From the NCBI GenBank assembly GCA_031181325.1, contig JAPSKX010000001.1:61308-125307 (forward strand): a stretch of DNA of 64,000 nucleotides, read 5' to 3'. Under the pieces are notes generated by a model. It had not been told where the DNA came from. It saw nothing but the letters and a program-made list of their open reading frames with translations, and ran no database searches. This DNA is from Paenibacillus sp. (GTDB taxonomy: Bacteria; Bacillota; Bacilli; Paenibacillales; YIM-B00363). Shown in pieces: positions 23,243-31,643 of this stretch (positions are counted from its first letter, which is position 1; the number at the start of each line of letters is the position of its first letter). A program made the position numbers and the translations under genes.

Positions 23243-24991
23243 ATGACGACGACGCGAACCGAAATTCCGGTACGCATCACGATCGCGTGGCTTAAGGAGC
23301 AGTATGCCGCGGGAACGTTGACGCCCGAGGAGGTGGCGGAGGAGCTCGTCCGGCGCGCGAACGAAGACGGGGAGCGGAACGTCTGGATTACGCCTCCGTC
23401 GATGGAGCGCATCCGACCGTATCTCGAGCGCCTGCGCGAGATCGAGCCGTCGGCGGCGCCGCTGTGGGGCGTTCCGTTCGCGGTCAAGGACAATATCGAC
23501 GTCGCCCGCCTGCCCACGACGGCGGCATGCGCGGCGTTCGCGTACGTACCCGAAGCGCACGCGTCGGTCGTCGAGCGGCTGGTCGCGGCCGGCGCCGTTC
23601 CGATCGGGAAGACGAATCTGGACCAGTTCGCCACCGGGCTGGTCGGGACGAGAAGTCCGTACGGCGAGACGCATAACGCGCTCCGTAGCGAACTGATCAG
23701 CGGAGGCTCGAGCTCCGGCTCGGCCGTCGCGGTCGCGAGGGGGCATGCGGCGTTCGCGCTCGGGACGGACACCGCCGGCTCCGGGCGCGTGCCCGCGGCG
23801 TTGAACGGGCTGTTCGGCTGGAAGCCGAGCCTCGGCGCGTGGCCGACGCGGGGCGTCGTGCCGGCGTGCGAGAGCCTCGACTGCGTGACGGCGTTCGCGC
23901 ATTCGCTGGAAGACGCGCTCGAGGTCGACGCGGTCGCGCGGGGCCGCGACGCGGCGGACCCTTGGTCCCGCGACGTGCCGCGCGCGGCGGCGACGCCGCC
24001 GGCCCGGCTGCTTATTCCGAAGGGGCGCCTCGAATTCTATGGGCCATACGCGGAGGCGTACGAGGCGGCATGGAGCGCCGCCGTCGAACGGCTGGAGGCG
24101 ACGGGGCTGCCGGTCGAACGCGTCGATGTCGACCTGTTCGCGCAGGCCGCCGAGATTTTGTACGGCGGCCCGTGGGTCGCCGAGCGCTGGGCGGGGCTCG
24201 GCCCGTTCCTCGAAGCGCATCCCGGCGCGGCTTGGCCCGTGACGGAACGGGTGCTGCGCTCCGGCGGGAACGGAACGTACGATGCGGCGTCGGTCTTCTC
24301 CGCGATGCACAAGCTGCAGCGATTGAAGCTGGAGGCGGCGAAGCTGCTCGAGAACGCCGCGCTCGCGATGCCGACCTGCGGGGGAACCTGGACGAGGGAA
24401 CAGGTTCGGAAGGATCCGATCGCGGCCAATAGCGCCATGGGCAAGTATACGAATCATTGCAATCTGCTCGATCTGTGCGCGTTGGCCGTCCCCGCGGGCG
24501 AGGCGGCGCCGGACGTGCCGTTCGGCATTACGCTCTTCGCCTCGTCCGGGGAGGAGGGGCGTCTCGAATGGGCCGCCCGCCGGTTCGCGACCGCGGTCCG
24601 GAGGCCGACGACGCCGGTCGCCGTCTGCGGCTTGCATATGCGCGGCTTGCCGCTCGAGCCGCAGATGCTCGCGCACGGAGCGAGGTTCGTTCGCGAGGAC
24701 GCTACGGCCGAGAAGTATCGTATGTATCGGCTGCCGACCGTTCCGGCGAAGCCGGGCCTCGTGAAGGCGGAGGCGGGCGGGGCTTCGCTGCGCTTGGAGA
24801 TTTGGGAGATGCCGCTCGAGACGTTCGGCGCCTTCGTCGCCGGCATCCCCGCGCCGCTCGGCATCGGGAAGGTGGAGCTTCGGGACGGGACGGAAGTGCC
24901 GGGCTTCGTCTGCGAGGCGGTCGGCGCGGTCGGCGCGCAAGACATCACGGCGGACGGGGGGTGGCGGCGTACCGAAGCGAACGGGCGCTAA
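23243..24991 (+). CDS. atzF: Allophanate hydrolase
   Basis: A 582-residue amidase-signature enzyme that should split allophanate into two ammonia and two CO2. The catalytic Lys is K82 (VPFAVKDNID), the cis-Ser lies in SGGSSSGSA (about 152-160), and the nucleophile is about S180 (TDTAGSGRVPAALNG). After the amidase domain (to about 455) comes the extra C-terminal domain of AtzF/DUR1,2 types (KYRMYRLPTVPAKPGLV onward, with ETFGAFVAGIPAPLGIGKVEL), which acts on the decarboxylated intermediate. No biotin/urea carboxylase genes are adjacent, which argues against a urea amidolyase. ATG 23243 is preferred over the TTG at 23234. Confidence 0.92.
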   Translation: MTTTRTEIPVRITIAWLKEQYAAGTLTPEEVAEELVRRANEDGERNVWITPPSMERIRPYLERLREIEPSAAPLWGVPFAVKDNIDVARLPTTAACAAFAYVPEAHASVVERLVAAGAVPIGKTNLDQFATGLVGTRSPYGETHNALRSELISGGSSSGSAVAVARGHAAFALGTDTAGSGRVPAALNGLFGWKPSLGAWPTRGVVPACESLDCVTAFAHSLEDALEVDAVARGRDAADPWSRDVPRAAATPPARLLIPKGRLEFYGPYAEAYEAAWSAAVERLEATGLPVERVDVDLFAQAAEILYGGPWVAERWAGLGPFLEAHPGAAWPVTERVLRSGGNGTYDAASVFSAMHKLQRLKLEAAKLLENAALAMPTCGGTWTREQVRKDPIAANSAMGKYTNHCNLLDLCALAVPAGEAAPDVPFGITLFASSGEEGRLEWAARRFATAVRRPTTPVAVCGLHMRGLPLEPQMLAHGARFVREDATAEKYRMYRLPTVPAKPGLVKAEAGGASLRLEIWEMPLETFGAFVAGIPAPLGIGKVELRDGTEVPGFVCEAVGAVGAQDITADGGWRRTEANGR

Positions 24992-25083
24992 GCGAAGAAC
25001 GACGAACGCGATTCGTATTTCAGTGTTCTGCGTTCGAAGGGAGCCCGAGAGAGTGTACCCCGGTTGAAAGAAACAAAGATACC

Positions 25084-25114
25084 AGCCCAGGACGCGAGGA
25101 CGCGCGCCTGGGCT
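25084..25114 (+). terminator. Hairpin terminating the cyanurate operon
   Basis: AGCCCAGG and CCTGGGCT form a perfect 8-bp stem with an inner CGCG-AGGA-CGCG hairpin. There is no T run, but the position 90 bases after atzF suits an operon end. Confidence 0.55.
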
Positions 25115-25204
25115 GTCTTCGCGTACGCAAGCCCGCTCGACGGGTATGAATTTCCCTCAGACGGGAGAGGATGGAGGTATTCGGTACGGGAGGTACAACA
25201 ATCC

Positions 25205-25675
25205 ATGGGGTTCGTCGTGATGTTCGTCGCGGCATGGCTGGCCGTGTTTATTTTCTATTGCATGCATGAGAGGTTGTCGATCCTGGAGAACGCCTTCGCG
25301 TTCTTGGTCGTGCTTACGCTCGGAATCAACGCTTCCTGGATCGTCGCCGAAGAGCTGAAGCTGGTCGAGCTCACGAAGGACGGTTTATTATACACGGGCT
25401 TTATCCTATTTCGCACCGTCGTCCTGCCGTTCGTCGTCGTTATCGCGTTGAACGCCATGATTCTCGCGGAACGCGCGACGGTCGCGCTCTTCGCTGCGGC
25501 CGCTGCGGTCGCGTCGTTGGTCGCGTTGAACGGGGCGGCGCTGCATTACGACATCGTACGGTACGAGAAGTGGAATCTCGGATACGACGCGATCACGCAT
25601 ATCCTCATGCTCGCGGTCGTCTACGCGCTGCTTCGTCTGTACCGAAGAACCGTGTACGGGAGGGCTGCCTCATGA
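25205..25675 (+). CDS. Integral membrane protein of unknown function (first of a coupled pair)
   Basis: A 156-residue protein that is almost entirely membrane: five predicted helices (FVVMFVAAWLAVFIFY; NAFAFLVVLTLGINASW; LYTGFILFRTVVLPFVVVIAL; ATVALFAAAAAVASLVAL; AITHILMLAVVYALLRLY) and a basic tail. No catalytic motif was recognised. The start is the ATG after GGGAGG; the open frame extends upstream through the atzF terminator, which makes the longer version unlikely. The stop overlaps the next gene by four bases (ATGA). Size and topology recall small Firmicute membrane families such as CBO0543, but I am not certain. Confidence 0.75.
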   Translation: MGFVVMFVAAWLAVFIFYCMHERLSILENAFAFLVVLTLGINASWIVAEELKLVELTKDGLLYTGFILFRTVVLPFVVVIALNAMILAERATVALFAAAAAVASLVALNGAALHYDIVRYEKWNLGYDAITHILMLAVVYALLRLYRRTVYGRAAS

Positions 25676-26175
25676 TCATGTGGGAACAATTCGATCGGAA
25701 CGAGTGGTTCGTGATCGGGATGACAGTCGTCGCGTATGCGGCGATATGGCTGCTGCCGAGGAAAATATCGGCGGCATATTTGATTCTTGGGCTCGTATGG
25801 GGGTTCGCCAGCGCGACGCTGTTCGACTTTACGATCGGCGGCGGATTGATGGACTTCTATCGGGTCAACGACTCGGACAGATATGAAATAACGGATCTTC
25901 TCACCTATATCATGTTCGCGCCGTTCGGTTACTTGATGGTGAACATGTACGAGCTGCTGCGAATCGAGAAGCGGGCGGCGCTGACGCTCTATATACTCGG
26001 ATGGACGATCGTCGGCGTAGCCGCGCAATGGGTCGCGGCGTGGATGCAAATGACGACGTATCAACGCGGCTACCGATTCGAATATAACATCGCCGTGTTC
26101 TTGCTCATCCAGACCGTCACGATTTGCTTCTACCGATACGCGAAGCAGGTTCCGCTGCCGAACAAGCGAAGCTGA
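25672..26175 (+). CDS. Integral membrane protein of unknown function (second of a coupled pair)
   Basis: A 167-residue protein with about five helices (FVIGMTVVAYAAIWLLP; AAYLILGLVWGFASATLF; LLTYIMFAPFGYLMVNMY; ALTLYILGWTIVGVAAQWVAAW; IAVFLLIQTVTICFYRY). The segment DSDRYEITDLLTYIMFAPFGY resembles the central motif of CBO0543-type proteins. It is translationally coupled to the previous gene, so the two probably form one complex. Function unknown. Confidence 0.78.
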   Translation: MIMWEQFDRNEWFVIGMTVVAYAAIWLLPRKISAAYLILGLVWGFASATLFDFTIGGGLMDFYRVNDSDRYEITDLLTYIMFAPFGYLMVNMYELLRIEKRAALTLYILGWTIVGVAAQWVAAWMQMTTYQRGYRFEYNIAVFLLIQTVTICFYRYAKQVPLPNKRS

Positions 26176-26593
26176 CGCCAACGCGAAACCCCTGCATTCG
26201 CCGCGGGTGCGGTGCTCCGTATCCGTACCCGCTCCGTATCGGTCGCCGTCGTCGATCGATTCGCCGGATCGTCCGCGTCGCAGCATCGACGACGGACCGG
26301 CCTCCTCCTTCGCCCGTCGGTCAGAGTCCTCCTGACGACTTCCCCAAATCGTTAATAATGCGCAACGATCTTAAAAATGGGATATGGCCTCCTCCGCGGA
26401 GGCGCCCTATACTTGATCTTGACGCAGCCCGGTCGAAGCTCCGAACATCGAAGCGACCGAGCGAATCATTCCGATCGTTGAATGCGCTTTCAGAAAACGT
26501 ATCGCTATCCGCTCGGCATGGTTGTTCGGCGATTCGGCCGAAACGGCAATGACGTAAGTCGACGACAAGGAACACCGGGGAGGATAACAAGAG
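26176..26593. other. Intergenic region before the GH3 gene
   Basis: About 420 bases in which neither strand has an ORF with convincing start or composition. Visible structure is a GCCTCC-TCCGC-GGAGGC hairpin around 26389-26406 and a candidate cre site listed separately. No clear sigma-A promoter was found. Confidence 0.5.
26478..26492. promoter_or_regulatory. Candidate cre site upstream of the GH3-GH2 genes
   Basis: TTGAATGCGCTTTCA matches WTGNAANCGNWNNCW at 14 of 15 positions and is nearly palindromic. It lies about 100 bases before the GH3 start, consistent with CcpA repression of a glycoside hydrolase operon. Confidence 0.5.
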
Positions 26594-28177
26594 ATGAGAT
26601 TTTCCATCCGATATTCGCAAGAGGCCGCGGATCTCGTCGCGGCGCTGACGCCGAGGGAGCTACTCGACCAGGTGTGCTGCCCTACCTACGGCAGGGTCGG
26701 AGCCGACCGCGACGATACGTTCGGGGCGATGTTCTTCCACCCGACCAAGCGGGAAGACCTGTTGGAGCAAATCGCGAGATTCCGGGCCAAGTGCAAGATT
26801 CCGCCGTTCATCGTCAGCGATCTGGAGTGCGGCGCCGGGAATATGGTGCTCGGCGCTACGAAGTTCCCGTATTTCATGTCGCTCGGTCAAGCGAACTCGG
26901 AGGAGCTCGCATACGAAGTGGGCGCGATCGCGGCGAAGGAAGCCGGCGAGCTCGGATACAATTGGACGTTCTCCCCCGTCGCCGACCTGGCGCACGACCC
27001 GGACAGCCCCGTCGTGGGCATGCGGAGCGCGGGCATGGAGCCGGAGCATGCCGCGCGGATCGTCTCCGCTTATATGCGCGGGCTGCAGGAGAACGGGATG
27101 ATGGCGACGATCAAGCACTTCCCCGGCGACGGCTACGACTCCTACGACCAGCATCTGACGACGCCGACGAATCCGCTGAGCCGCGAAGCATGGCGGGAAG
27201 GTCCCGGCCGGGTGTTCCAGAAGCTGATCGACGACGGCGCGATGGTCGTGATGCCGGGCCATATTTCCCTGCCCGCCTTCGACGACATCGACGAGGACAC
27301 GGGAGCGTATCCTCCGGCTACGATCTCGAAGAGGCTGCTCGTCGATCTGCTGCGCGGGGAGATGGGCTTCGGCGGACTGGTCGTCACCGACGCGGTAGAG
27401 ATGGGAGGGCTCGTCGGGTATCGCAACTACTTCGATGCCTGCGCCTTAGCGCTGGAGAACGGCTGCGATATCTTACTGTTCCCGAGAATGGACGAGGTCT
27501 TCTATCGCGAGATGGATCGGCGGCTGGAGACGGGAATGCTCTCCCTCGAGACGCTGCGGGAACGCGCCGCAAGGGTGGTCTCGCTTAAGCTCCAGATGGG
27601 TCTGCTAGACGCGGAGGCGCCGAAGCGGGCGGCGCCGGACGCTCGCCGCCATGCCGAGATCGCCCGGGAGGTCGTCGCTCGGAGCATCACCGTCGCGAGG
27701 GATCGACAGCGGCTGGTGCCGTTCCCGATAACGAACCGGACGCGGGTGCTGCACGCGGCGATCATGAACGATCACGAGCGTTACGGGGAGCTGTACGAGC
27801 GCATCAAGTCGGAACTCGGGAAGTACGCCGATCAGGTCGCGCAATGGATCGATCCGGGCCCGGATCGGCTGTACCAGGCGATGGTCGACCGCGAGTTCGA
27901 CCTGGTCGTATGCTCCATCGGCAGCAGGCTCAGCTACGGGCTGAACGTCGTGCGTCTGCACGACGAGGTGGCGCGGAATATGATGGGCGGATGGACGAAG
28001 CTCGGGACGCCGGTCGTCTTCGTCTCGCACTTTCATCCGTTCGTCCACAAGGAGTACGAGACGGCGATCGATACGATCGTAAACACCTATGGAGATATCG
28101 ACTGCACCGTGGAATATTTGATGGAGGGCTTGTTCGGGAGTCGCGAGCTTCAGCGCTCCTTGCATGCGCATAACTGA
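26594..28177 (+). CDS. Glycoside hydrolase family 3 protein (NagZ/beta-glycosidase-like)
   Basis: A 527-residue cytoplasmic hydrolase. The GH3 N-terminal barrel covers about residues 10-340: substrate-binding KHFPGDGYDSYDQH, then VVMPGHISLPAF, and nucleophile Asp in GFGGLVVTDAVEMGGL. The KHFPG(D/H)G...D-H signature is the type seen in beta-N-acetylhexosaminidases of the NagZ group, where a loop His works with an Asp as acid/base. A C-terminal domain of about 170 residues (YADQVAQWIDPGPDRLYQAMV, ending at a mobile GH3-C-like fold) follows. No signal peptide, so it acts on imported oligosaccharides. The GH2 gene follows after 20 bases. Confidence 0.9.
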   Translation: MRFSIRYSQEAADLVAALTPRELLDQVCCPTYGRVGADRDDTFGAMFFHPTKREDLLEQIARFRAKCKIPPFIVSDLECGAGNMVLGATKFPYFMSLGQANSEELAYEVGAIAAKEAGELGYNWTFSPVADLAHDPDSPVVGMRSAGMEPEHAARIVSAYMRGLQENGMMATIKHFPGDGYDSYDQHLTTPTNPLSREAWREGPGRVFQKLIDDGAMVVMPGHISLPAFDDIDEDTGAYPPATISKRLLVDLLRGEMGFGGLVVTDAVEMGGLVGYRNYFDACALALENGCDILLFPRMDEVFYREMDRRLETGMLSLETLRERAARVVSLKLQMGLLDAEAPKRAAPDARRHAEIAREVVARSITVARDRQRLVPFPITNRTRVLHAAIMNDHERYGELYERIKSELGKYADQVAQWIDPGPDRLYQAMVDREFDLVVCSIGSRLSYGLNVVRLHDEVARNMMGGWTKLGTPVVFVSHFHPFVHKEYETAIDTIVNTYGDIDCTVEYLMEGLFGSRELQRSLHAHN

Positions 28178-28197
28178 CGAAGGCGGGGGGACTACGA

Positions 28198-30432
28198 ATG
28201 GAAACACGATTGGCGCTCGACTGGGAGGTCGGCTGGAGCGATGGCGGGGAAGAGCGGCCGCGGCGGTGGGTGACCGCGGCGGTGCCGGGCGCGGTGCAGC
28301 TCGATTGGGCCAAGGCCGAAGGATGGGGCGATCATACGGTCGCGGACCGATTCCGGCAATACGAATGGATGGAAGATAAATATTGGACATATAAGACGCG
28401 TCTGAAGGCGCCGGCGCGTTCGGGGCGGGAAAGCGTGTATTTCGTTTCCCTCGGCATCGATTACAGCTTTCGCATTTTGCTGGACGGGGAAGAGCTGTGG
28501 CGGCAAGAAGGGATGTTTACGCCGGTACGTCTGGACTTGACCGGCAAAGCCGGAGAAGAAAGCGAGCTCCTCGTCGTCATCGATCCTGCGCCTAAGCGAC
28601 CGGGAGCGCCGATCGGCCGGGACCAGGCCGACCATTCCTGCAAGCCGGCGTCGAGCTACGGCTGGGACTGGCATCCCCGGTTGATCCCGCTCGGGATCTG
28701 GGACGAGACCTACTTGTCGATCCGGCCCCAGGCGGATCTCGCCGACGCCGAGGTGCGTTACGAGTTGAACGACGCGTTGGACGAAGCGTCGCTGCGGCTC
28801 GACGTCTCGTTGACCCGCCCCGCGGAAGGAATCGTGGAATGGACGCTGCTAGGGCCCGACGGCGAGAAGGCGTTGGAGCGGACGGTTCGGATCGAGGGCG
28901 ACGGGGTTACGGTGCGGGAACGGCTGGCGCGGCCGCGGCTGTGGTGGCCGCATGACCATGGACCGCAGCCGTTGTATCGATCGGAGGTCGTGTTCAAGCC
29001 CGACGCGGAGGCGGTCGGCGGCACGACGAAGTATATCCAGCGGCTCGGCTTTCGTCGGGTGCGTCTGGTGATGCACGAAGGCGCGTGGAAGGAGCCGTCG
29101 CAGTTTCCGAAGGGACGCAGCAATCCGCCGATCACGATGGAGGTGAACGGGCGCGTTATTTTCTGTAAGGGGACGAATTGGATTCAACCGCATATTTTCC
29201 CGGGAACGATCGAGGCGGGGGATTACCGGACGCTGCTCGAGCTGGCGAAAGACGCGAATATGAACATGCTCCGCATGTGGGGCGGCTGCATCGTCAACAA
29301 GGAGTCGTTCTTCGACATGTGCGATGAGATGGGCTTGCTGGTATGGCAGGAGTTTCCTCTGGCCTGCAACCAGTACCCGGATAAGAGGGAGTACTTAGAG
29401 GTGCTCGATCGGGAGTCGCGCTCCATCCTCAAGCGGCTGCGCAGGCATGCTTCCGTCGCGCTCTGGTGCGGGGGCAACGAGCTGTTCAACGCCTGGTCCA
29501 AGATGACGGATCAGTCGTGGCCGCTGCGGCTGTTGAACGCCAATTGCTTCGAGCTGGACCCGCAGACGCCGTTCCTGATGACCTCGCCGATCGAAGGCAT
29601 GGGGCACGGGCATTATATGTTCCAGTATCGCAACGGCAAAGACGTGCTGGAGATGATGCCGCAAGCGAGCAACACGGCGTATACCGAATTCGGCGTGCCT
29701 TCGCCGGCGTCCGCGGAGCAGCTGAGGTCGTTCATCCCCGAGGAGGAGCTGTACCCGCCCAAGCCCGGGACGGCTTGGGAGACGCACCATGCGTTCCGCG
29801 CGCTGTCGGACAATATGTGGCTCATGGCGGATCAGATCGAGCATTACTTCGGCCCGTGGGAGTCGCTGGAGGAGCTCGCGGAATTCGGTCAGCTGCTGCA
29901 ATCGGAGGGCTACAAATGTATCTATGAAGAGGCTCGGCGGCAGAAGCCGGTCTGCTCGATGGCGTTGAACTGGTGCTTCAACGAGCCGTGGCCGACCGCG
30001 GCCAACAACAGCATCGTCATGTGGCCCGATAAGCCGAAGCCGGCGTATTACGCCGTGAAGGGGTCCTGCCGTCCGGTGCTCGCGAGCGCGCGCATGCCGA
30101 AATATTCGTGGAAGGCCGGCGAGACGTTCGAGGCGGAGCTCTGGATGCTGAACGATACGGCGGCGGAGGTGGCGTCCGGGACGATGGAGGCTTGGCTTAC
30201 GCTCGGGGAGGAGCGGGCGTTGCTGTTGACGTGGCATTACGAATCGATGGCGGCCAACGCGAATCGCAGAGGGCCGACGGCGAGGTTCGCGCTGCCGGAT
30301 GCGCCCGCGGAGCGGGTGAAGCTCGAGCTGGTCGTCGCGGGCCGTCCCGAATGGAATTCGGATTACACGCTCTCGTACCGCGGCAGCGCGCCGGCGCCGA
30401 AGGCGAATCGGAGTCTGCTGAATTTCCAGTGA
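28198..30432 (+). CDS. Glycoside hydrolase family 2 protein, beta-mannosidase-like
   Basis: A 744-residue cytoplasmic enzyme with GH2 architecture: sugar-binding jelly roll (1-180, with ASSYGWDWHPRLIPLGIWDE), immunoglobulin-like domain (185-290) and TIM barrel from about 300 (FCKGTNWIQPHIFPG, MLRMWGGCIVNKESFFDMCDEMGLLVWQEFP). The acid/base Glu is in ALWCGGNELFNA. The tryptophan-rich jelly roll and the QEFPLACNQYP segment are typical of the beta-mannosidase subgroup rather than beta-galactosidase. Together with the GH3 enzyme it could strip a mannose- and amino-sugar-containing oligosaccharide; the actual substrate is inferred only from subfamily resemblance. Confidence 0.9.
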   Translation: METRLALDWEVGWSDGGEERPRRWVTAAVPGAVQLDWAKAEGWGDHTVADRFRQYEWMEDKYWTYKTRLKAPARSGRESVYFVSLGIDYSFRILLDGEELWRQEGMFTPVRLDLTGKAGEESELLVVIDPAPKRPGAPIGRDQADHSCKPASSYGWDWHPRLIPLGIWDETYLSIRPQADLADAEVRYELNDALDEASLRLDVSLTRPAEGIVEWTLLGPDGEKALERTVRIEGDGVTVRERLARPRLWWPHDHGPQPLYRSEVVFKPDAEAVGGTTKYIQRLGFRRVRLVMHEGAWKEPSQFPKGRSNPPITMEVNGRVIFCKGTNWIQPHIFPGTIEAGDYRTLLELAKDANMNMLRMWGGCIVNKESFFDMCDEMGLLVWQEFPLACNQYPDKREYLEVLDRESRSILKRLRRHASVALWCGGNELFNAWSKMTDQSWPLRLLNANCFELDPQTPFLMTSPIEGMGHGHYMFQYRNGKDVLEMMPQASNTAYTEFGVPSPASAEQLRSFIPEEELYPPKPGTAWETHHAFRALSDNMWLMADQIEHYFGPWESLEELAEFGQLLQSEGYKCIYEEARRQKPVCSMALNWCFNEPWPTAANNSIVMWPDKPKPAYYAVKGSCRPVLASARMPKYSWKAGETFEAELWMLNDTAAEVASGTMEAWLTLGEERALLLTWHYESMAANANRRGPTARFALPDAPAERVKLELVVAGRPEWNSDYTLSYRGSAPAPKANRSLLNFQ

Positions 30433-30477
30433 CGGCGCTAGCGTCTCCGGGCGATTCCGCCGCGGATGCGGCAGGTA

Positions 30478-31524
30478 TCAATCCTCGACGGGAGGAAGCT
30501 TCGCGACCGTGCCGCCGGCGATGAAGCCTCCCGCCAGCCGAATGTGCTCGTACGGCTCGTTCGGATTGGCGATGCGCCAGAGAAGCCGCTCGGCGGCCCG
30601 GCGCCCGGATTCGCGCAGCAGCAGCGCCGGACGCGTCACGTCGGGCAGGAGCGTCGCGGACGTCGTCTCGAGGCTGATCAAGGAATAGTCCGAGGGCACG
30701 CGCTTGCCCTGGGCCTGCAAGTAGAACAGCAAGGGATGCATGTACATCTCGATGCCGCATAGAATCGCCGTCGCGCGGGAGTCGCGAAGCTTCTCGCTCA
30801 GCTCCGACTCCCAGGGCTCGCGAGAAACGTACGGGGCGGTCATATGTCCGCTCGGCTCCGCGGTCATGCCGATGGCGCGCATCGCTTGCTGGAACGCCGT
30901 CCAGCGCACCTGGAAGCCCCGGTGCTTCTCGATCTCGCCGACGTACAGAATCCGCCTGTGGCCATGGGAAGCGAACGCGTCGACCGCCTGCCGGACCGCA
31001 TGATCGACGTCCCAGATGACGCTGTCGATCTTCGCGAGAGGGGGCGGGAAGTTGATCAACACCTTCGGCAGCGGCAGCTCCAGCAGCGCCTTCTCGATCC
31101 AGTCGGGAATGGCGGGCGGGAGAAACAGGCCGTCGTAATACGTCAGTTGGGCGTGATCGACCCACTGCATCAACGCGCGATGGTCGGTGACCGAAGGGGG
31201 AAGGAACGACACGGCGACGGAGTGGCCCAGCTCGGTCAACCGCTCGTGGAGCCCCGACAGCTGAAGGCGGAAGAACGGCGAGTCCTCGGCGAGCAAGAGC
31301 GCGAACCGCTTGCCGTTCGTCAGCAGCCGAGGCACCTTCTCGAACCACGCGCTGACCTCTTGCTCTTTCGTCTGGTATCCGAGCCGGCGGGCCGCTTCGA
31401 ACACTTCCCGGCGCGTCGCTTCCGACATGCCCGGGAGGCCGCGCAGCGCCTTCGATACCGTATGGGACGACAGCTGCAGCTCTTCGGCAAGATCCTGCAG
31501 AGTGATCGTCTTCCTTCGCTTCAT
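30478..31524 (-). CDS. LacI-family transcriptional regulator (locus B)
   Basis: A 348-residue repressor. The N-terminal helix-turn-helix is ITLQDLAEELQLSSHTVSKALRGLPGMSEATRREVFEAARRLGYQ, and a periplasmic-binding-like effector domain follows (ILYVGEIEKHRGFQVRWTAFQQAM, ending SGRRAAERLLWRIANPN). ATG 31524 is preferred: GAGGGGG precedes it, while the upstream extension of 15 residues is not LacI-like. It is convergent with the GH2 gene and divergent from the FAD oxidoreductase gene, and presumably controls one or both units in response to a sugar. Confidence 0.93.
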   Translation of the reverse strand: MKRRKTITLQDLAEELQLSSHTVSKALRGLPGMSEATRREVFEAARRLGYQTKEQEVSAWFEKVPRLLTNGKRFALLLAEDSPFFRLQLSGLHERLTELGHSVAVSFLPPSVTDHRALMQWVDHAQLTYYDGLFLPPAIPDWIEKALLELPLPKVLINFPPPLAKIDSVIWDVDHAVRQAVDAFASHGHRRILYVGEIEKHRGFQVRWTAFQQAMRAIGMTAEPSGHMTAPYVSREPWESELSEKLRDSRATAILCGIEMYMHPLLFYLQAQGKRVPSDYSLISLETTSATLLPDVTRPALLLRESGRRAAERLLWRIANPNEPYEHIRLAGGFIAGGTVAKLPPVED

Positions 31525-31577
31525 GCGGGCACCCCCTCGTTCCTCGATGGAATGCCATAATCGTAACAAAAACGAAG

Positions 31578-31607
31578 CTACAACGAAACTCCCGATTTCC
31601 TTATAAT
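31578..31607 (+). promoter_or_regulatory. Possible promoter of the locus B FAD oxidoreductase gene
   Basis: A consensus TATAAT lies 37 bases before the start codon, with a weak -35 (CTACAA) 18 bases upstream. Two AACGAA direct repeats overlap the -35 and could be half-sites for the divergent LacI regulator. Confidence 0.35.
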
Positions 31608-31643
31608 TCCTTGTAATACGAGATGGGAAGGGAGCCGGGAAGT

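Noticed and set aside
25064..25204. Longer start (TTG 25064) for the first membrane protein
   Set aside because: The extension would translate the operon terminator hairpin and lacks a Shine-Dalgarno; ATG 25205 follows GGGAGG and starts at the first helix.
26321..26620. 99-codon minus-strand frame in the gap before the GH3 gene
   Set aside because: No ribosome site, no recognisable domain, and it runs into the GH3 start region.
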